Source of the DNA: Clostridia bacterium
GTDB lineage: Bacteria; Bacillota; Clostridia; Christensenellales; UBA1242
NCBI GenBank assembly: GCA_017467585.1
Contig: JAFUSR010000003.1
Location: 32,532 to 96,531, forward strand
Direction of reading: 5' to 3'
DNA: 64,000 nucleotides
This document shows positions 34,133 to 44,600 of the stretch, piece by piece. The notes beneath the pieces are model-generated. The model was not told where the DNA came from. It searched no databases and saw nothing but the letters and a program-made list of their open reading frames with translations. The position numbers were made by a program, and so were the translations under genes. How positions within the stretch are numbered: position 1 is the stretch's first letter; every line of letters starts with the position of its first letter.

Positions 34133-36077
34133 CATCATCATAATTAAGAACAATTTCGTTTCTGCGCTTAATGTCATAGAATACTTGTTGTTCGTTAAGT
34201 CTTCTTCCTGGACGATATTCTTCAGGAATAGAGCCAATTTGGTAAACATCAGTGCACTTAAAGTATGGTGTAATCTTTGAGCGAACAGGGTATTGTTGAA
34301 AGACATTAACAATAACATCGCCAAGCGGAATTTTAGATAGGTCACTTGGTTGAATAAGTGGAACTTCTTGAAGTTGAGTGCTTGTTCCGCTAGATTTAGA
34401 TTTGTCTTTGCCTTCGCCTGTGTTTGTGCTCTTAGATGTAACTTCAATTGTCTGTTTTCCAAGTTCTTTAGAAAATTCTTCACGAGTGTTAAGGTCTGGT
34501 GTTCCATAGAACATGGTTAGTTTGCATTGTCCACGAACGATTTTTGCAACCTGCTCACCATAAACGTGGTCGAGCTGATTGTAACTTTGAATAGCCATGT
34601 TATAATAAATCCAACGAGAACGTGCAACGGTGATTGCGTGCTCAAGAGATTCAACTTTAGGAAGGTTCGCAAATTCATCCATCAAATAATAGAGTGGACG
34701 CTTCAGGTGAGCCATGTGGTCGCTGTTTATGCGTTCGTTAGCACGGGCTTTTCCAACAAATTCCTTATAACTTTGCGCAATGCACACACTGGCAAGTTTG
34801 TAACGAGTGAGTCTTTCATCAGGAATTTTAATGAAGAATGCTGTTGGAGATTCGTCAATTTCGGCAAAGTGAATTTCATTTTTAGCTGTCAAATAACAAA
34901 TACCGCCATCAGCAAAGAGAGACAAGTTTGTTGCAAGTTGGCTCATGTAACCATCACGAGTAACTTGAGCTTTTGTTTGAACAATGTTAGAAGAAAGTTG
35001 ACGAGTTCTAGAGAGTGGACTTCTTCCGTTGAAATATTGTTTAACAACCTCATAGTCGTCTTCTTTGTTCATCGCAATTTTATATGCGTTATAGAAATTA
35101 TATTTTTCAACTGTCATGCCAAGAGCAGGGTTTTCGCTGTCTTCAAGCATGGCGATTAAAATTGCCATAAAATAGTCACGAGCACCATCAGTCCAAGACT
35201 TGTCTTTAGCATCGGCACTATCTGGCACAATAGCCATGCAAATATCGTTGATAGAGTCAAAACATTCGTCGCGAATTTTTTGTTTTTCAACTTCAACTTC
35301 CAAAAGTGCCTCGCGAAGTGTGTTAAATGCAACTTTGTTAAATTCATACCACTCTTCGCTGTTAATCTCGCCAACCTTTTTAAATTCAGGATAGTTTTTA
35401 ATTGGGTCGTGCATGTGCTTTAATATGTTTTCTTCCAAATGAAGTTGACGTTGATATTCTGTGAAGATATATTCAAGCGGATTCCACTGTGCGCTAGAAT
35501 AAGGGTCGGTGAGGTCTAGTTGCAAAACTTTGTAACCGTTGTTTTTAAGTTTCAAACTATGGTGCGCATAAAGTTCGCCCTTAGGGTCGGTGATAAACAT
35601 GCTTGGTTTGCTTTTAAGTTCCGAGAGAATTTGAATTGTTGGTTCCATCCAAGAAACAGTTTTACCAGTACCAGTAGCACCAACAATAAGTGCGTGGCAG
35701 CTTTCTGCAAAGTGAATTTTAATGTTTCCGTTTTTATAAAAAGCTCTAAATGGAACACCAGAAATAGACACATTTTTTAGCTCATTAAACATGTAATGTT
35801 TAAAGTTTTTATCGAGTTCTTTTTCGGTCAAGAATTTTTGGTTGTCCATTTTGTCTTTACCTTTCAAGGAGGTGTTAGACGATGGTTTTTTGCCAAGTGC
35901 CACAAACAAAATAGAAGAAAGGGTGAGTGCTGCCGCAAGCATGAGGGCATAAGGATCAAACAAATTAAATCCGCCCTTTGTGTATTGAAAGAAAATTGCA
36001 CTAACAATCCATGCAACAACAAAAATCATTGCATAGACCAAAACCTTTATTCCAAAGTTACCTTTTTTGTCTGCCAT
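34128..36077 (-). CDS. VirD4/TraG family type IV coupling ATPase
   Basis: 649 residues from the ATG at 36077 (GAGGAG upstream); a start six codons earlier is less well placed. Two N-terminal membrane helices (about 10-32 and 42-58) anchor it. Walker A GATGTGKT is at residues 133-140, FITDPKGELYAHH follows, and Walker B is in YYLMDEFANLP (about residue 460). The segments ARSRWIYYNMAIQSYNQL and MFYGTPDLNTREEFSKELG are typical of Gram-positive VirD4. Such proteins hand substrates to a type IV secretion channel. It is transcribed divergently from the pilin and giant operon. Confidence 0.92.
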   Translation of the reverse strand: MADKKGNFGIKVLVYAMIFVVAWIVSAIFFQYTKGGFNLFDPYALMLAAALTLSSILFVALGKKPSSNTSLKGKDKMDNQKFLTEKELDKNFKHYMFNELKNVSISGVPFRAFYKNGNIKIHFAESCHALIVGATGTGKTVSWMEPTIQILSELKSKPSMFITDPKGELYAHHSLKLKNNGYKVLQLDLTDPYSSAQWNPLEYIFTEYQRQLHLEENILKHMHDPIKNYPEFKKVGEINSEEWYEFNKVAFNTLREALLEVEVEKQKIRDECFDSINDICMAIVPDSADAKDKSWTDGARDYFMAILIAMLEDSENPALGMTVEKYNFYNAYKIAMNKEDDYEVVKQYFNGRSPLSRTRQLSSNIVQTKAQVTRDGYMSQLATNLSLFADGGICYLTAKNEIHFAEIDESPTAFFIKIPDERLTRYKLASVCIAQSYKEFVGKARANERINSDHMAHLKRPLYYLMDEFANLPKVESLEHAITVARSRWIYYNMAIQSYNQLDHVYGEQVAKIVRGQCKLTMFYGTPDLNTREEFSKELGKQTIEVTSKSTNTGEGKDKSKSSGTSTQLQEVPLIQPSDLSKIPLGDVIVNVFQQYPVRSKITPYFKCTDVYQIGSIPEEYRPGRRLNEQQVFYDIKRRNEIVLNYDDE

Positions 36078-36109
36078 TAAATCGCTCCTCAACAATTTGA
36101 TTCTTTTTT

Positions 36110-36139
36110 AGTATAGTTCATATTCAAAAAAATTGTCAA
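36110..36139 (-). promoter_or_regulatory. promoter for virD4
   Basis: TTGACA, 18-base spacer, TATACT. Confidence 0.7.
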
Positions 36140-36216
36140 GCAAATAAAAATATACTTTCGAGATAAATAATTTTATATATTAGTCAATATTTATCGAGCA
36201 AAATGCCCCAAAATAG

Positions 36217-36245
36217 TTGGCAAAAGCCAAAAATTGTGGTAACAT
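36217..36245 (+). promoter_or_regulatory. promoter for pilin 1
   Basis: TTGGCA, 17-base spacer ending in TGTGG, TAACAT. Confidence 0.55.
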
Positions 36246-36270
36246 AAGTTCATAACAAGGAGAAACAATC

Positions 36271-36546
36271 ATGTCTCAACTTTGGTTTTTACTCACCGCC
36301 TCGGGCGACACAAACAGCCCTTCAAGCCCAATATATAACGCAATAACGCTTATCGGCCCTTATGCCCTTGGCGTTATCACACTTCTTTGCATGATCTATG
36401 GAATTGTGCTTGGCGTTAAGTTTGCAAAAGCTGAAGACGCTGAAGGAAGAAAAAAGCTTCAAAAAACTTTAATCAACTTTGCAATTGGTGCAATTTCAAT
36501 TTATGTGCTAATAATCATTTTATACGCAATCAGACCTTATGTTTAA
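36271..36546 (+). CDS. VirB2/TrbC-like pilin protein 1
   Basis: 91 residues with two hydrophobic helices (about 24-48 and 66-87) joined by the polar loop GVKFAKAEDAEGRKKLQK. This two-helix pattern, with AKAED and then a LINFAIG second helix, matches the small pilin-like conjugation proteins of Gram-positives and mycoplasma ICEs (the Mbov_0395 type). There is no cleavable signal peptide. AAGGAG lies upstream. It has its own promoter and terminator, apart from pilin 2. Confidence 0.75.
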   Translation: MSQLWFLLTASGDTNSPSSPIYNAITLIGPYALGVITLLCMIYGIVLGVKFAKAEDAEGRKKLQKTLINFAIGAISIYVLIIILYAIRPYV

Positions 36547-36553
36547 AAAAACC

Positions 36554-36582
36554 AAAACAGGCGAGAGCCTGTTTTTTTTGTT
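36554..36582 (+). terminator. terminator after pilin 1
   Basis: AAACAGGC-GAGA-GCCTGTTT hairpin with a T run. Confidence 0.9.
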
Positions 36583-36672
36583 GCATATAGCAAGCGAAAT
36601 AATAATTTGAATCAAAAAGTCATGTTGTTTGTAAAAAAGTTGCAAAATTTTTTAAAAAACAATCAAAAACGT

Positions 36673-36702
36673 TTGTCAATGCTCAAATCGTTGTGATAAT
36701 AT
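36673..36702 (+). promoter_or_regulatory. promoter for pilin 2 and the 37155 lipoprotein
   Basis: TTGTCA, 18-base spacer ending in TGTGA, TAATAT; its -10 half equals that of the giant operon. Confidence 0.65.
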
Positions 36703-36737
36703 AAGGTCATGAAAATATATTTTCAGGAGGAAAGGAC

Positions 36738-37046
36738 ATGAGAAATTTAGTAAATTTGCTTGCAGATGGAGCTAGTGCGCTTGACGCAGGTTACCAAGCT
36801 TTCAAAAGCGTAATAATCACAGTGCTTCCAATCGTAATTTCTGTAGTTTTGCTCATTGGTATGTTCTTTGGTATCTCAATGGGTATCAAATTTGCCAAAG
36901 CAGAAGATGCAGATGCAAGAGATAAAGCAAAAGGCCAACTCATCAATCTTGCAATTGGAATTGGCGTAACAGCAGTTATTCTTCTTGTTGCTTACACACT
37001 TATTTCTACTGGCGTATTTGATGGTTTGTTCTCAAATCTTGCATAA
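36738..37046 (+). CDS. VirB2/TrbC-like pilin protein 2
   Basis: 102 residues. Two hydrophobic helices (about 27-49 and 70-92) flank GIKFAKAEDADARDKAKGQ, and the second helix begins LINLAIGIG. It shares about half of its core with pilin 1, so the two are paralogues. GGAGG lies upstream. The gap to the next gene holds hairpins but no T-tailed terminator, so the lipoprotein at 37155 is probably co-transcribed. Confidence 0.75.
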   Translation: MRNLVNLLADGASALDAGYQAFKSVIITVLPIVISVVLLIGMFFGISMGIKFAKAEDADARDKAKGQLINLAIGIGVTAVILLVAYTLISTGVFDGLFSNLA

Positions 37047-37154
37047 TTGCCACAACAAAAAAGAGTGTATAGTTGCTTAATTTGCAACTGATTAAATTTC
37101 GCAATATTGGGCATAATAAATTATGGTCAATATTGACAAAAAGAGGAGGAAAAC

Positions 37155-37625
37155 ATGAAAAAACTATTAACATCAATAGTTAGCGTTGCTCTTGTGCTTC
37201 TTATGGGCTTTGCCGTTGGTTGCGGAAACGCTGTTAACAAAGCTGGTCTTAGAATCAGACTTATCAGTGGTGCTTCTCAACAAAATGGTGCTTACACCTA
37301 TGAATGCAAAGAAGGCGAAGATTCAAGAGAATTCAAACTTTCAGCAGACACAGGTTTGGGAGATGACGAAAAGTTCTCTTGGACACTTGGTACAACACCT
37401 ATTGGAACTGGTGCAAGAATCACTTATAAAATTGGTAAATCAGACGAAGCTCAAACAATCACATTGACTTACAAATATGATGATGGTGAGGAAATGTGGT
37501 TTGAAGCTAAAAAAGATGGCAAATATCAAAAAGCTTCAGGAGCAGACAAAACATCAACCGCAACAATCAAAGTTTGGGTTAAGGCATATGTTGCTCCAAA
37601 CGCTGGTGAAAACACTGGTGAATAA
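37155..37625 (+). CDS. small lipoprotein of the secretion locus
   Basis: 156 residues. A signal peptide (MKKLLTSIVSVALVLLM) ends with lipobox FAVGC, predicting a lipid-anchored surface protein. The mature part looks like one Ig/PKD-type beta sandwich (FKLSADTGLGDDEKFSWTLG; TITLTYKYDDGEEMWFEA) with a short Thr/Gly tail. AGGAGG lies upstream. Lipoproteins with this position in Gram-positive conjugation loci may help assemble the channel, but no family is recognised. Confidence 0.65.
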   Translation: MKKLLTSIVSVALVLLMGFAVGCGNAVNKAGLRIRLISGASQQNGAYTYECKEGEDSREFKLSADTGLGDDEKFSWTLGTTPIGTGARITYKIGKSDEAQTITLTYKYDDGEEMWFEAKKDGKYQKASGADKTSTATIKVWVKAYVAPNAGENTGE

Positions 37626-37656
37626 TCACCTCGCCTAAAAAATAGTTTAAAACAAT

Positions 37657-37684
37657 TTCCACCGCAAGTGCGGTGGTTTTTTTG
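37657..37684 (+). terminator. terminator after the lipoprotein
   Basis: CCACCGCA / TGCGGTGG hairpin with a T run. Confidence 0.88.
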
Positions 37685-37864
37685 TGCTAAATTTTAGTTT
37701 TACTTGGCTATTGTAAATATAATTTGTAATTGTCTAGCAACCCCGATTTGTTACCTTGGCCAAGGTGGAGAGTCGCAATACGTACAACAGTCGTTTTCAA
37801 CAAATATTATCTGGTGTTCATGTTTTCCGCTACAGACACACACAATTTCGCCGTGCTCGCTGCC

Positions 37865-37898
37865 TTCAGCCGAGGTGTAGAGCACCGAATGGCACGAG
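37865..37898 (+). repeat. interspersed hairpin repeat, copy 2
   Basis: TTCAGCCGAGG, stem GGTG-tagag-CACC, then GAATGGCACG. Confidence 0.6.
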
Positions 37899-38160
37899 CA
37901 GAGCGAGTATACCGAGCGTATCCCTGTTCGAGATTCTCACGACTACGGCAAAGCCGCCCCGTCATCCTAAGCGAAGCGACCGCACGGGAGCGCAGTCGAG
38001 AGGATCTAGCGGTTTTGCCTCCGCTCAGAATGACAACGAACAGGGAGAGTCGTATTCAACTGTGTCGTACCGAAGCGAGCAGTTTTAACTGCGAGTCGAG
38101 AGTATCTAAGACTCACTCCATTCGCAACAAGTTGCTCAGTCGGAATACTCGCCGTTGGCT

Positions 38161-38193
38161 TGTGGCGTTCGGCGCTTTGCGCCTTGGCTGAGG
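38161..38193 (-). repeat. interspersed hairpin repeat, copy 3
   Basis: On minus: CTCAGCCAAGG, stem GGCGC-aaa-GCGCC, then GAACGCCACA. Confidence 0.6.
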
Positions 38194-38508
38194 ACAAAAA
38201 GGCTAGGCACTCCGTTTTCGCGATGGCAACACGAGGCCTGGCGCATTCTAATTGTTATTTTTCGTCGCCAGCAACATGCCTGAAATTGCAAATAACTAGA
38301 GAGCATTTTGCAAAAAATAAGCCCAAATTTGCCTTCAAAACGGCAAAAATTTTGTGAAAAATGCAAAAATTAAGGCTTTGTTTAGCAATCAAAAGTTAAT
38401 TTTTCGTTTTATTCTCCAAATTGTATAAAATTGACAAATCTTTTTAAATTTTTGCAAATTAGTTAATAAAAAAAATATAAAAAATTTTCAGTTTTTTTGC
38501 TAAATTAA

Positions 38509-38538
38509 TTGCCTGCACGCGCATGTGTGTGATAATAT
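38509..38538 (+). promoter_or_regulatory. promoter of the giant VirB6/VirB4 operon
   Basis: TTGCCT, 18-base spacer ending in TGTGA, TAATAT followed by ATTATT. About 100 bases of leader precede the first gene. It is very close to the promoter of the minus-strand surface protein. Confidence 0.65.
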
Positions 38539-38644
38539 ATTATTAGTAATTATGTCAAAGTATGGCAAAAAGTGTCTAATAAGCAGACAGGGCACAAAAA
38601 AATCACGAAATCATGCAAACTAAAAAATAAGGCGGATAGAGATT

Positions 38645-41600
38645 ATGGGAAATTTGTTTGGAAGTTTAGTCTTAGAAGAAATGATAACTCCTTCTAGTGC
38701 GGGTGGCCAGTTCTGGGGAACGATAGGTCAGTTCTTTGTTAACCTTTTTTCTGGTCTTTTGAATGGTGTTGCCCATCTTGCTTATTGGCTTTGCCGCTTT
38801 GCTTTAAACGTAATTGATTTCATGCAACTGCTTGTTCAAAAACTTGCCGGTGTTGAAGCTTGGGTTCACCTCGATAAACTCGATCTGAACAATCTTCAAG
38901 AAACCGACGTGGTCTTCAGATTTTTGCTTTCAGACCGTGTTCAACAAGTTTTTAGAGGAATGGTTGCATTATTTTTTGTTTTGCTTTTAGTCTTCAGCAT
39001 TGTTGCAATCATTAAAAACGAATATAACGCCGCAACAACTGGCGAAGAAGTTAAGGGCGGCCACCAAAAAACATGGTACACAGCCTTTAGAGCAATCATC
39101 ACCGTGGCTCTTGTTCCGGTTATCTTAATTGGTGGAATTCTCACATCAAATGCAATTCTTGCAAGTCTTATGAAGGCTTTCAGCGTTAACAGCTCACTTT
39201 CAATGGGTGGACAGGTGTTTGTTGCATCTGCCTATGACGCAAGCTCATATCGAATGTATGCCTCAAATGGTGTTCGCAAACCTGTTGCAAACATTTCTAT
39301 TTACGAAACACACGATGGTGTTACCTACAAAATTGATACGGCAGCAAAGGTTTTAAAACCTAAAGACTACAGCGACAACAATCTTTTTACTGGATATATG
39401 ATTACTTTTAACGGAAAAGACTATTTCCTTTGGGCTGCTGACCGCGACGAAGAATATGATGCGCATAACAATTTTATTGGTAAAAACTATTTTTACCTCA
39501 AATATGTTCTTGGTGCTTACATTGTAGAAAAAGAACCAGCCATTAACTATTTTGCAGGGGTTCAGGCACCACTAAATGAAGTAGACTACTACAGAAACAA
39601 TTATTTCAACAAGGTTGATATTACTACCCGTGTAACTGCTGCACGAAATGGTTTTAAAGATTATCTTTCAAAAGATGACCATGTAAAGGTAAAGGGCATT
39701 GAAGACTCAGGCTTTATCAAAGGCTGCAATTTAAACGACCTTAACGCCAGTGATTTTCAAGGTGAAGGACCAAACCTTCTTCAAGCAACCTATAATTCTT
39801 GGAAATATAACTATGCTTTGGCCGATGGTATTTCAAATTGGTCAATAAATGGAACTGTCGGAAATGGAATGCAAACTCTCGAGGTAACTCTCGATAGCTT
39901 TACAACAACTTCAGGCATAAGAAAGAGCGCCTACACAGTTAACAACACAAACGAATGGGGACGTCTTCACGATGGTGGTGTCGACGGGTTTGCGCCACTT
40001 TCTGTTGAATATGAAATAATGGCAGATGTCATTGACTTTGCTCTTGGAGAAAATGTTCCGCTTTATTTTGTGAACGCTTCAAACAAGGCTAACATTTCTT
40101 ATAACTATGGCTCAGATTCTGGCTCGTTTGACCAAAACACTCGTTACACTCTTCACAATAGTTCGATTGAAGAAGGATTTTTGGTTAGCTACGACGTTGG
40201 AACAGTTGCTTATCCTGTTGTTGACGCAAGCAACGAAATCGATGGTGCGCTCTTTATTGTTTGTTACTACAATTCTGCGCTCAAAAAATTTGTGCCACTC
40301 ACAAATGGCTTAAAAATGTACGACGACTATGGCAATAGTCATGTGTTTACCAGCGGCAAATATACAAACGATTATCGTGGTGTAGTTATTGCTCGTGGTG
40401 TTTTTGAAAGCACTGCAACAATGGGCTTTAATGGCGCATGTGTTCCAACATACATTGCGCAACAATCTATTCTTGAAAAAGATTCTAGTGTGTCATACGA
40501 CAGCGCAATGATGGTTAGCGCTAATTTCTCTGACATTTATGCTAATAACAAAGAAGAGGTTAAATATACATATCTCGAACAACTCACTTCTGCCACTCAA
40601 GACAATGTGAAAGCCTATGAAGACACAAAGGCTGGCGACATTGTTTTGGAAAGGACGACAGCATCTCAAAATCTCTATTACTTTAATGATGAGTCGGTTG
40701 CTGACACAACTCGTGGAGAGTTGGCAAGCACATTGTGGGAAAAACTCAAAGTTGAATTGCCACATTTTGGCTTGTTTGGTGCAGACTCTTATTTTGTAAG
40801 CGACGTTCTTGTTGCTGATGAGAATTTTGCGACTGGTGACCAGTTTACCATGCAACTCAAATATTGGGATGGTGCTGGTGACATGCCGGATGATTTGCAG
40901 AGATACGACTTGACTTTGACCTATGGTGGTGAGTCAAAAGTTAACGGAAAATCTGCAACTGGGGCTGAAAATATTGAATTAAACAAACAGACATTCCGAA
41001 TTAACAGTTTCACACAGTTTGGTGACAGTGGTTTGCCTGTTGTTCAGAATGTTCCTTTTAAAACAATCGAAACAACAGATCCTGCCACTTATGCTTATCA
41101 AACTGGCAGAGAAAGCGTTGTTGATTCAGCAACTGGCGAGTCAACAACTGTTGATGTTCTTTATTTCTTCGACAAACAAAACACAAGTTATAACTCAATC
41201 ATCAGTGTTACTGACGTTAAAGAAAACATGATAAGTGCTATTCTTGGTTTGATTAACACAAACGAAAAAACATATGGTTATGTAGATGAATCACTTTCTA
41301 TCAGCCAAACAACAAACTTTGAGGGAACTGACGAAGCAATTGTAGTCATTTCGCTTCAGGTTTATGACAAACAATATGCTGATTCTTCAGAAAATTATGT
41401 AGAAGGCTGCAAAAAATATACAGTGACTCTCACAAAAATTAAACCGGCCGACACAAATGTAGAAGTTGAAGTTGGCGGAACAACAGAAACATATAACTAT
41501 AAACACACACTTTCTGTTGAAATTTCAGAATATGAAGAGTCTCATTTAGACGCTCTTGTTGAATTTAATGGGGTGTTTAGCAGAAAGACTGAAGGTGCTT

Positions 41601-44600
41601 TAAATGCGGAAGTTGTTGATGGAGATTCAACAGCCAACGTTGTTTATTATGACGGAAAAATTTATTTCTTTGCGCCAGACACAAAGTTCGACGTTGTTGA
41701 ACATGCGCTCGCTTCAACAACAAAACTTGCAAGAAAAATTGCAGATAGTCTTGCTGCAGAAGGCTATGAACTTGCCACGGGAACTGGCATAACAAATGGG
41801 GTTGTCAACGACCTTATTAGTGTTACTACTGCGTCTAAAACAGCCTATAAAGCAAGCTTTGTAATTCGCCTTAAAGAAAGCGGAACAAGTAACTATTTTG
41901 ATCTTAACTACAACGCAGAGCTTTATTCGAACGGAAAAAACTCAACAAACATATATGTAGAAGGCCATAGCGCTGAAGATGATGATGGTGAAGATTTCAG
42001 AATTTATATCAGAGAAATTGGCGTTGAATTCACTGTTTCAAACACATTTAAAATGCACTTTGCAGATGCTGCTGAAATCAATCAAACAACATTTGTTCCA
42101 AAAGCTGCTTCTGTTGTTAAAGACACCAGTGGGGCAGAGTTTGTCATAACAAACAGAGAACTTGTTGATTTAAACAAGAGTGACACATATGAATTTCTTG
42201 GTAAAGACAACGTTGTTTTGCGCCGTTATGGTTATGCTATAACCACTGAACAAAATGGCGAAGCTTCAACCATGAACTATGTGTTCTATGCCACAACACT
42301 TGGCAACAACAAGGTTGATGGAAACCTTAAATTTGTTGGTTACCATAAAGATGGGGAGACATATAAGTTTAATGAGATAAGAGCGGATTTAAATGAGGAT
42401 GAAACAAAGCAGCTGTTCTTCTCGGCTGCTCATTCTCAGGTTGTTAAACTTCCTGATTACACTTGGATTGAAAGAAGAACAGATTCAACAACTCACACAA
42501 CAAAAGATTATTATCACTTTATCAATGTAGATTCTGCAAACATGAATTCTGTTATGGAATATGTTATAGATGCAGAACAAATCAAAAATTTGCCAGCTTC
42601 ACTTGATTTTAAGGCGGCAGATTCAAATAAAAACCCAATCGATATCTACAAAAATGCGCTGAAAATCAGAATGTATAACATTTCGCAATCTTCTGGTTCG
42701 GCAATTTCGGTTGAAGAAAACACAACCTACACAAACAACTACACAGTTTACACAACCGGCGAGGGAACATATCAAACGAGAGCAACAGGCGACACACCGT
42801 TAAAAATAGAGTCGGACTTAAAAGAAGAAATCAATGCCGCTCTCGCGTATGTGCGCGCGCACGTCAACATTAATGATGAATGGCTTCCACTAATTGATTT
42901 TGCAACAAATAGTGAGGTTGGCGATTCATCGGCAACAGAAAAACTATATTCATCAACAATCACAAGCATGGGCGGAAGAATTTATACATTGCGCTCTAAA
43001 AACATCGACTCTGTTACAAAAAAATATGAAGAAGACAAAACTAAACACGGCGAGTCGGGCTATGAGTCTCACTACGAAGATTTTGCCGAAGTTCTCGCTG
43101 CCTACAAAAACGAATTCTTTACATATCTTTATTCAGTAACAATCGACGGTGACATGCTGACCTCAGCGGTTTCAGACACAAGCGTAGACTATCAAAAGAT
43201 GGTTGAACAAATTGTTCAAAGCCCAGCGGTTATTTATTTCAGTCGCGACAAACTCGACGATCACTGGCTTGAAGAAGACATCAGAATAGATATTTGGCCA
43301 TTTGACGACGGCTATCATTTCCGTTTTAATTTAATGTCGGCAATGTGGCGCAAAAACGATGCGTTTACAGATCTTGGCGGAGTAAACTACATGGCTGCCA
43401 AATCACTCACATTAACCCGTGGCGAAATTTCGATGGACTATAACTTTAGCAGTCAAGTTTCTGTTGACAACTTATATCAAGTTGCAAACATAAACTGGAT
43501 TATTTTGGTGTTTGCAATTGTAATTATATTCGGAATTCTCGGAAATGCCGTTTGGGGACTTGTTAGACGTATTTATCAAATAACACTGCTATTCCTTGTT
43601 ATGCCAGCAGTGGCATCAACCCTTCCTATCGACGAAAAGGGCTCAAGATTTGGCGGTTGGAGACAAAAAATCATAAGCGAAGTTCTTGGTGCTTATGGCG
43701 TTTGCATTGGTCTCAATTTCTTCTTTATTATCATTCCAATAATCAAAGAGGCTTCAGCAATCTTCACTGAGGCAGACTTTAACACGCTCAGCAGTGGGCT
43801 TAGATTCTTCCTTCACAGCCCAGAAAGAATAAACTATCTTGTTTATATTTTGTTCTTGCTTGTTGCGCTCACACTCTTAAAGACTGTTCCAGGCTTTGTT
43901 GCGGAAATGGTCGGCAGCGAAAAGTCAGACGTTATCTCCACAGGAAAACAGACTAAAGAGGCTGTTAAATCAACAATCACTGAGGCAGGAAGTGCAATTT
44001 CTGGTCAAAATGCAATCAACTCACTTAACACTGTTAAAGGCCTTGCAAAGGGCATGATTCCTGGCAGCGCAATTTACAAAGAGATTAAAGATAAACGCGA
44101 CAAGAAGAAAAAGGCTGAGCAAGAAAAGAAGGATGCATTTAACAAAGAAGCTCAACATAGCGCCCTTCAAAAGCAACTTGAGGGACTGAAGAGCAAAAAA
44201 CCTGACGATGGTAAGAAAGACGAAGAGGCAACAAACGAGGCAACTGATCATCAAGAAACACCAAACAACACTCAAGGGGCGACAAACGAGACAACTGAAG
44301 ATCAAGAGGCAACAAATGTTAACGAAAATATAGCTGATCAAGAAGGCGACGAGTCGAACGCCGCAAAACCTGACAATGAGACTCCAGGGGATGGCGGTGA
44401 CAAGACTGATAAAGGCGGTGTGGTTGACAAGGCCAAATATGCCGATGTTGCTGGCAAAGTAGAAACCCCAGTTGAAGAGAAAACAAATGATGCCGATCCT
44501 GTTAATGACATAGCTGCTCAAGAAGACGACTCAGAAACTGGTTCAAGAATTGCCGATTATGCTGATTTTGATGACGAAAACTACGGCGAAGACAACGAGC

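Larger units (their letters stand above)
37740..38290. repeat. G+C-rich repeat island without genes
   Basis: About 550 bases, visibly richer in G and C than everything around it. It contains the REP-like pair GTCATCCTAAGCG ... CGCTCAGAATGAC (imperfect inverted repeat, 37966-38034), two copies of the CAGCCGAGG hairpin repeat (37865 plus, 38161 minus) and several short palindromes. The open frames across it read like translated repeat text (ILSEATARERSRE) and are not genes. The further 300 bases to the operon promoter are AT-rich and empty. Confidence 0.75.

Noticed and set aside
34527..35159. 210-codon plus-strand open frame opposite virD4
   Set aside because: Antisense shadow of the ATPase domain; no family text.
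37730..38191. Open frame of 153 codons in the G+C-rich island
   Set aside because: It crosses REP-like inverted repeats; its text (ILSEATARERSRE) is the usual translation of such repeats, and it has no ribosome binding site.
44021..44521. Minus-strand open frame under the acidic repeats of protein A
   Set aside because: Produced by complement of acidic codons (Phe/Leu/Val runs); the plus strand is clearly coding.
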